DNA from: Bacillota bacterium
Lineage (GTDB): Bacteria > Bacillota_I > Bacilli_A > ML615J-28 > CAG-698
Length of the DNA stretch: 10,034 nucleotides
Direction: 5' to 3'
Assembly: GCA_023422115.1 (NCBI GenBank)
Contig: JAEZSA010000091.1
Span: 1-10,034, forward strand
Every line of letters begins with the position of its first letter. The stretch's first letter is position 1. A program made the translations under genes and the position numbers. The notes below the pieces were generated by a model, which saw nothing but the letters and a program-made list of their open reading frames with translations, had not been told where the DNA came from and searched no databases. Below, piece after piece: positions 7,195 to 10,034 of the stretch.

Positions 7195-7226
7195 AAAAAA
7201 GGAGCGTTGGACGCTCCTTTTATTTT
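7195..7226. terminator. Bidirectional intrinsic terminator between gap and the DUF4097 gene
   Basis: GGAGCGT (7201-7207), loop TGG, ACGCTCC (7211-7217). The plus strand ends TTTTATTTT (7218-7226). Six As at 7195-7200 become a U tract when read from the minus strand. The A/T flanks extend the stem to about 11 pairs. It can therefore stop transcription of gap and of the opposing operon, whose last stop codon is only 10 bases away. Confidence 0.92.
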
Positions 7227-7235
7227 GTTCAAATT

Positions 7236-8159
7236 TTACCTAAAATCAATGTCAATCATTCCATTACTTGTGCTAACTTCTAAATACTTTTCCCCACCTG
7301 CTTGATAAGAAGGAAGATTATTCATCCCGTTACTTACTGAACTAATAATTTTGTAATCTGTTTTATTGCCATTGATGGTTCCTGTTATAATTCCATTGCT
7401 AGTAACTAAAACGATATGATCGCTAGTGATACGACTAATATCAATCATCCCATTTGTATTTCTGGCATCAATACTATTAGAAGTAACATCTTCTAAATAA
7501 ATAATTCCACTAGAGGTCTCACAAATTAAATCTCCACTTAGCGTTGCATTTTCAATATTTACCTCAGAATTTGTTGTTAATATCGTAAGATTAACACAAC
7601 TTACATCATTTACCTCCACAACAGAATTGGAAGTCTTACAATAAATATCTTTTGTTGTAATAACATGATCGAAGTCGACAGTTGCATTTTCTGTATTGGC
7701 AGTAATACTTTCCAGATGAACTAGGTTCTTAAAATCAATCGTGCTATTGTCGGTTGTGATACTTAGAACTTTTGTAAAATTAGTTGGTATTTTAATATTA
7801 ATCGATTCATTGAAGAAATTAATACCAATGTAATCATACCACCTCATACTTCTAATTTGTTTCATAATGACTTTTCCTGATTCAGTTGTTACTTCATATT
7901 TCAATTTGTTACTTTCATAGTAAGTAATATGTAATTGATCATCGCTAGATTCAACAACATTGATTGAAGCATTATCAATGATAAATTGGAATTCTTCAAT
8001 ATCTGTAATTGTTAAATTAATTTCTTTTTTCTCAATATTTTGTTCTGTTGAGAATTTTGAAAAATCAAATTCAGAAGCAATTAATACTCCAAGACAAATA
8101 ATCACACCAAGGATGAAGATTAATAGGGTAAAGGTTAACCCTTTTTTATTTAAATTCAT
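7236..8159 (-). CDS. Membrane-anchored DUF4097 beta-repeat protein
   Basis: 307 residues. A short basic N-terminus and one hydrophobic helix at about 9-28 form a signal anchor. The absence of a lipobox-type L-x-x-C cleavage pattern suggests a transmembrane anchor with the rest outside the membrane. From about residue 61 the protein is rich in T, S, N and beta-branched residues; a regular repeat of about 20 residues runs from 135 to 304 (listed separately). This is the pattern of DUF4097 proteins, predicted right-handed beta solenoids found in LiaG- and YvlB-type proteins near envelope-stress genes of Bacillota. The biochemical role is unknown. It is the last gene of the operon; its ATG lies three bases after the preceding stop, with AAGGCGGTG as ribosome site inside the last codons of that gene, so translation is likely coupled. 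Confidence 0.85.
   Translation of the reverse strand: MNLNKKGLTFTLLIFILGVIICLGVLIASEFDFSKFSTEQNIEKKEINLTITDIEEFQFIIDNASINVVESSDDQLHITYYESNKLKYEVTTESGKVIMKQIRSMRWYDYIGINFFNESINIKIPTNFTKVLSITTDNSTIDFKNLVHLESITANTENATVDFDHVITTKDIYCKTSNSVVEVNDVSCVNLTILTTNSEVNIENATLSGDLICETSSGIIYLEDVTSNSIDARNTNGMIDISRITSDHIVLVTSNGIITGTINGNKTDYKIISSVSNGMNNLPSYQAGGEKYLEVSTSNGMIDIDFR
7248..7757 (-). repeat. Nine-unit ~20-residue protein repeat in the DUF4097 gene
   Basis: Repeat motifs start near residues 135, 156, 175, 195, 215, 234, 252, 274 and 296: TTDNSTIDF, TENATVDF, KTSNSVVEV, TTNSEVNI, TSSGIIYL, NTNGMIDI, VTSNGIITG, SVSNGMNNL and STSNGMIDI. A related unit, DNASINVVES, lies near 62. Spacing is 18-22 residues, as expected for rungs of a beta solenoid with a stacked Asn/Ser turn. 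The first four units carry S or A after N; the last five carry G, mostly S-N-G or T-N-G. Confidence 0.8.
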
Positions 8160-8162
8160 TGT

Positions 8163-8756
8163 TTACACCGCCTTTTTAATGAATAAAGATTTAATTTTTC
8201 TGGTAATTTTTTTTGATATATCAATGAAAGCTTTCGTTGCTGGCACTGATAATTTAATTAATAAAATAGAAAGAGATATCAGAATTAAACTTACCCCAAT
8301 ACAAGCAAATCCATTCAAGGCATTATGATGAACAAAGAACGCGATGGGAGAATAAATCAAAGTAAAGATTCCACTCGCCCCAAAAGCAACAATAACAGCG
8401 AAAAAAGAAATAAAAATAGACCAAATTGATACGTAGATGGAAAAGAATACTGCACCTGCAGATACTAAAAGGGGAAACCACAAAGGAAATCCCAAGACGA
8501 TTAACAAAGCGTTCGTCCAATTGTTTTTGTTTTTCATTCGTGAAGAAATTAAAACAGGCAATGGTGTTTCATATAAAATTCTTTGGGAAATAGTCTCTAC
8601 TGATTCTAATCTTCCAACTGCTTGAGCTTCTGTTAATCCTTCTTCAATACTATCTTCGATAATTTCCGAATAATATAGCAAAGATTTATCGATTTCATTT
8701 TTTGGTAATGACCCTAAGGCTTTTTCTAATTGTTTTAAAAATTCTTGTTTGTTCAT
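8163..8756 (-). CDS. HAAS-domain (DUF1700) membrane protein, PadR partner
   Basis: 197 residues. The N-terminal 64 residues form a helical HAAS/DUF1700 domain: M-N-K-Q-E-F-L-K-Q-L-E-K-A-L, L-P-K-N-E-I, Y-Y-S-E-I-I-E-D-S-I-E-E-G, then a helix ending in I-S-Q-R-I-L. About four hydrophobic segments follow (roughly 81-99, 102-125, 126-142 and 147-168), ending in a basic cytoplasmic tail, K-K-I-T-R-K-I-K. HAAS proteins are commonly encoded directly after PadR regulators and are thought to link membrane events to the regulator; no enzymatic activity is known. ATG 8756 lies one base after the padR stop. Its ribosome site AAAGGAGAT is inside the last padR codons, so the two are translationally coupled. 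What the TM part senses cannot be seen from sequence. Confidence 0.85.
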   Translation of the reverse strand: MNKQEFLKQLEKALGSLPKNEIDKSLLYYSEIIEDSIEEGLTEAQAVGRLESVETISQRILYETPLPVLISSRMKNKNNWTNALLIVLGFPLWFPLLVSAGAVFFSIYVSIWSIFISFFAVIVAFGASGIFTLIYSPIAFFVHHNALNGFACIGVSLILISLSILLIKLSVPATKAFIDISKKITRKIKSLFIKKAV

Positions 8757-8757
8757 C

Positions 8758-9066
8758 TTAATGATCTCCTTTAATAAAATTGTAGACTTTCATGACGTCT
8801 TGCCATTCTCTTATAAAATCTGTAATTGCTTTTTTTCCTTGGTTCGTAAGTGAATAGTACTTTCGTAACCGCCCATTATGAGAAACTTCATAGACTCTAA
8901 GGCTATCGTTATTTTCTAAACGTTTTAAGATAGGATATAGAGTAGACTCTGATATTTCAATCACATCAGAAACGTCCTTTACGATTTTATAACCATAAGA
9001 GTCTTCTTTTTGGAGAACAGATAGAACACAAACTTCTAAAAGTCCTCGTTTTAATTGAATATCCAT
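8758..9066 (-). CDS. PadR-family transcriptional regulator
   Basis: 102 residues, the size of the short PadR class (one winged helix and a short C-terminal dimerisation helix). Signatures are L-L-E-V-C-V-L-S-V-L near the start, Y-G-Y-K-I-V-K-D-V at 24-32, the recognition-helix region S-E-S-T-L-Y-P-I-L-K-R-L at 39-50, and wing residues N-G-R-L-R-K-Y-Y-S-L-T-N-Q-G-K at 64-78. ATG 9066 is chosen because GGAGGT at 9079-9074 is seven bases upstream. In-frame ATGs further up lie within the promoter and would not be transcribed. It heads the operon with the HAAS and DUF4097 genes, and is probably an autorepressor acting on the palindrome in its own promoter. The ligand or signal is unknown; membrane-damaging agents would fit relatives, but this is inference. 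Confidence 0.92.
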   Translation of the reverse strand: MDIQLKRGLLEVCVLSVLQKEDSYGYKIVKDVSDVIEISESTLYPILKRLENNDSLRVYEVSHNGRLRKYYSLTNQGKKAITDFIREWQDVMKVYNFIKGDH

Positions 9067-9073
9067 CAATAAT

Positions 9074-9079
9074 ACCTCC
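9074..9079 (-). promoter_or_regulatory. padR ribosome binding site
   Basis: GGAGGT on the minus strand, seven bases before ATG 9066. It fixes the padR start and rules out the longer frame that opens at 9102. Confidence 0.85.
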
Positions 9080-9090
9080 ATACACACAAT

Positions 9091-9119
9091 ATAATACACC
9101 ACATAGTATAATGTGTCAA
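9091..9119 (-). promoter_or_regulatory. Promoter of the padR-HAAS-DUF4097 operon
   Basis: Minus strand: perfect TTGACA at 9119-9114, 17 bases, TATTAT at 9096-9091. This is the best -35 in the window and should be strong unless repressed. Transcription would start near 9084, leaving a very short leader before the ribosome site. Confidence 0.85.
9100..9115. promoter_or_regulatory. Palindrome between -35 and -10 (candidate PadR operator)
   Basis: CACAT-N6-ATGTG is a 16-base palindrome with perfect five-base arms. It fills most of the promoter spacer and touches the -35. A second, weaker dyad ATAC-N8-GTAT (9109-9094) overlaps it. Short PadR proteins bind ATGT/ACAT-type dyads in their own promoters, so autoregulation is a good guess; binding is not shown. 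Confidence 0.5.
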
Positions 9120-9161
9120 GTAGTATTTAAAAAAATATTTTTTATTTCGCAATTTCTTACC

Positions 9162-9190
9162 TTTACCAAATCACATAAAAGTGGTATAAT
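9162..9190 (+). promoter_or_regulatory. Promoter of the rlmD-like gene
   Basis: TTTACC (9162-9167), 17 bases, perfect TATAAT (9185-9190), with TG at 9182-9183 as an extended -10. AGGTGA at 9199-9204 is the ribosome site, five bases before ATG 9210. The -10 lies in a small palindrome, GTATA-A-TATAC (9184-9194). Confidence 0.8.
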
Positions 9191-9209
9191 ATACAAATAG
9201 GTGAAAAAT

Positions 9210-10034
9210 ATGAAGATAAATGAAAAAGTTCAAGGAACATGTGTTGATTTAAATCATCAAGGAATGGGTGTTGTAAAGATTGAGGGATATCCTATCTTTG
9301 TTGAAAACATGCTAATTGATGAAGTAGCTGATTTAAAAATAGAAAAAGTTGAAAAGAGTTATGGTTACGGAAAAGTTCTTAAGCATATAAAATACTCTGA
9401 GTCGCGTGTAAAGCCGATTTGCCCTATTTATGAGGTATGTGGTGGCTGTAATATCATGCATTTAGAATATCAAAAACAATTAGAGTTTAAAAAGAAAATG
9501 GTATTTGAAACTTTAAAAAGAATTGGCCATATAGAAGATGTTAATATAAAAGAAATAATTGGTATGGACGAACCAACCCATTATCGAAATAAAGTACAGA
9601 TTCCTTTTGGTGCTGATCATAAAAAAACAGTTTGTGGTTTTTATAAAAAGAAAACCCATCAAATCATCCCATTAGATCAATGCTTTATTCAACCGATGAT
9701 AGCTACTGAAATTGTAAAGTATATTCGTAAGTTAGCGAATGAACTAGCCATCTGTGGATATAATGAAAAAGATGGTAGTGGGATCATAAGACATGTTTTA
9801 ATTAGAAACACCATTGATCATCAATATATGGTGGTTTTGATTACTCGAGAAAAGAATTTTTCCAATAAAAGAGAACTTGTAAACCAGTTAGTTGCAAAAT
9901 TTCCAGAAATTAAAAGTGTGATTCAAAATATTAATAAAGAAAATTCTAACGTAATTTTAGGAAATAAAAGTATTGTTCTGATGGGATTAGATCAATTAAC
10001 CGATCAAATCTGTGGATTAAAGTTTTCTTTGTCC
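9210..10034 (+). CDS. rlmD: RlmD-like 23S rRNA (uracil-C5)-methyltransferase, N-terminal part (truncated by window end)
   Basis: Frame open for 275 codons to the last base. It starts with a TRAM RNA-binding domain (about 1-60: V-Q-G-T-C-V-D-L-N-H-Q-G-M-G-V-V, then Y-P-I-F-V-E-N-M). A [4Fe-4S]-type cluster site follows, C71-P-x4-C77-G-G-C80, then M-H-L-x-Y-Q-x-Q-L, with a fourth Cys at C158 in L-D-Q-C. H-Y-R-N-K-V-Q-I-P-F-G is the conserved block of RlmD/RlmCD/TrmA-type enzymes. These use SAM to make 5-methyluridine; the iron-sulfur site and TRAM domain favour the 23S rRNA enzymes (RlmD, or the dual-specific RlmCD of B. subtilis) over tRNA TrmA. The catalytic Cys and SAM motifs lie beyond the window. 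It is divergent from padR, with 143 bases between the starts. Confidence 0.92.
   Translation, partial: MKINEKVQGTCVDLNHQGMGVVKIEGYPIFVENMLIDEVADLKIEKVEKSYGYGKVLKHIKYSESRVKPICPIYEVCGGCNIMHLEYQKQLEFKKKMVFETLKRIGHIEDVNIKEIIGMDEPTHYRNKVQIPFGADHKKTVCGFYKKKTHQIIPLDQCFIQPMIATEIVKYIRKLANELAICGYNEKDGSGIIRHVLIRNTIDHQYMVVLITREKNFSNKRELVNQLVAKFPEIKSVIQNINKENSNVILGNKSIVLMGLDQLTDQICGLKFSLS

Noticed and set aside
7960..8625. Plus-strand open frames opposite the DUF4097 and HAAS genes
   Set aside because: No ribosome sites or family features; they are antisense to well-supported coupled genes.
9067..9102. Longer padR start at 9102
   Set aside because: The extra codons overlap the promoter -10 and spacer, upstream of the expected transcription start.
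1..10034. CRISPR array, mobile element, phage or defence genes
   Set aside because: No regular DNA repeats, transposase, integrase or defence-type domains were seen on either strand.

Overview
The window is AT-rich bacterial chromosome and reads with the standard code: Trp codons are TGG, and aroQ ends in TGA. Strong AAGGAGG-type ribosome sites, a PolC-type replicase, a PadR regulator with a HAAS/DUF1700 membrane partner, and an RlmD-like RNA methylase all point to a low-GC Bacillota or a close relative (an Erysipelotrichia-, Turicibacter- or Izemoplasma-like lineage would fit; I cannot place it more exactly). The shikimate gene aroQ and the standard code argue against a host-restricted Mycoplasma. 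Genes are densely packed and no stretch over 300 bases lacks one. I see no insertion sequence, prophage, tRNA, rRNA or CRISPR array.

Plus strand, left part: the last 56 codons of a YtcJ-like amidohydrolase (1-171), then polC (234-4739) encoding the replicative DNA polymerase III alpha subunit with its built-in proofreading exonuclease. A 7-TM Bax-inhibitor-1-like membrane protein follows (4834-5565) with its own promoter, whose -35 box sits exactly in the centre of an inverted repeat. A strong intrinsic terminator (5568-5599) ends that unit and runs straight into the ribosome site of aroQ (5610-6050), a type II 3-dehydroquinate dehydratase. A monocistronic gap gene (6165-7178; glycolytic, NAD-type GAPDH) has a near-consensus promoter and ends in a bidirectional terminator (7195-7226).

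Minus strand, right part: a compact three-gene operon, padR (9066-8758), a HAAS/DUF1700 membrane protein (8756-8163) and a membrane-anchored DUF4097 beta-repeat protein (8159-7236). The genes are 1 and 3 bases apart, and each downstream ribosome site lies in the end of the gene before it. The padR promoter is near-perfect (TTGACA-17-TATTAT) and has a palindrome between -35 and -10, which suggests autoregulation. By analogy with LiaG- and YvlB-type genes, this module may sense or respond to envelope stress. Divergent from it is the start of an rlmD-like 23S rRNA uracil-C5 methyltransferase (9210 to the window end, truncated).

Most of the window is core housekeeping. The more interesting parts are the regulatory architecture (the terminator fused to the aroQ ribosome site, and two promoter-embedded palindromes), the PadR/HAAS/DUF4097 module with its unusually regular 20-residue repeat, and lineage-specific differences inside PolC. 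I found no convincing wholly new system.
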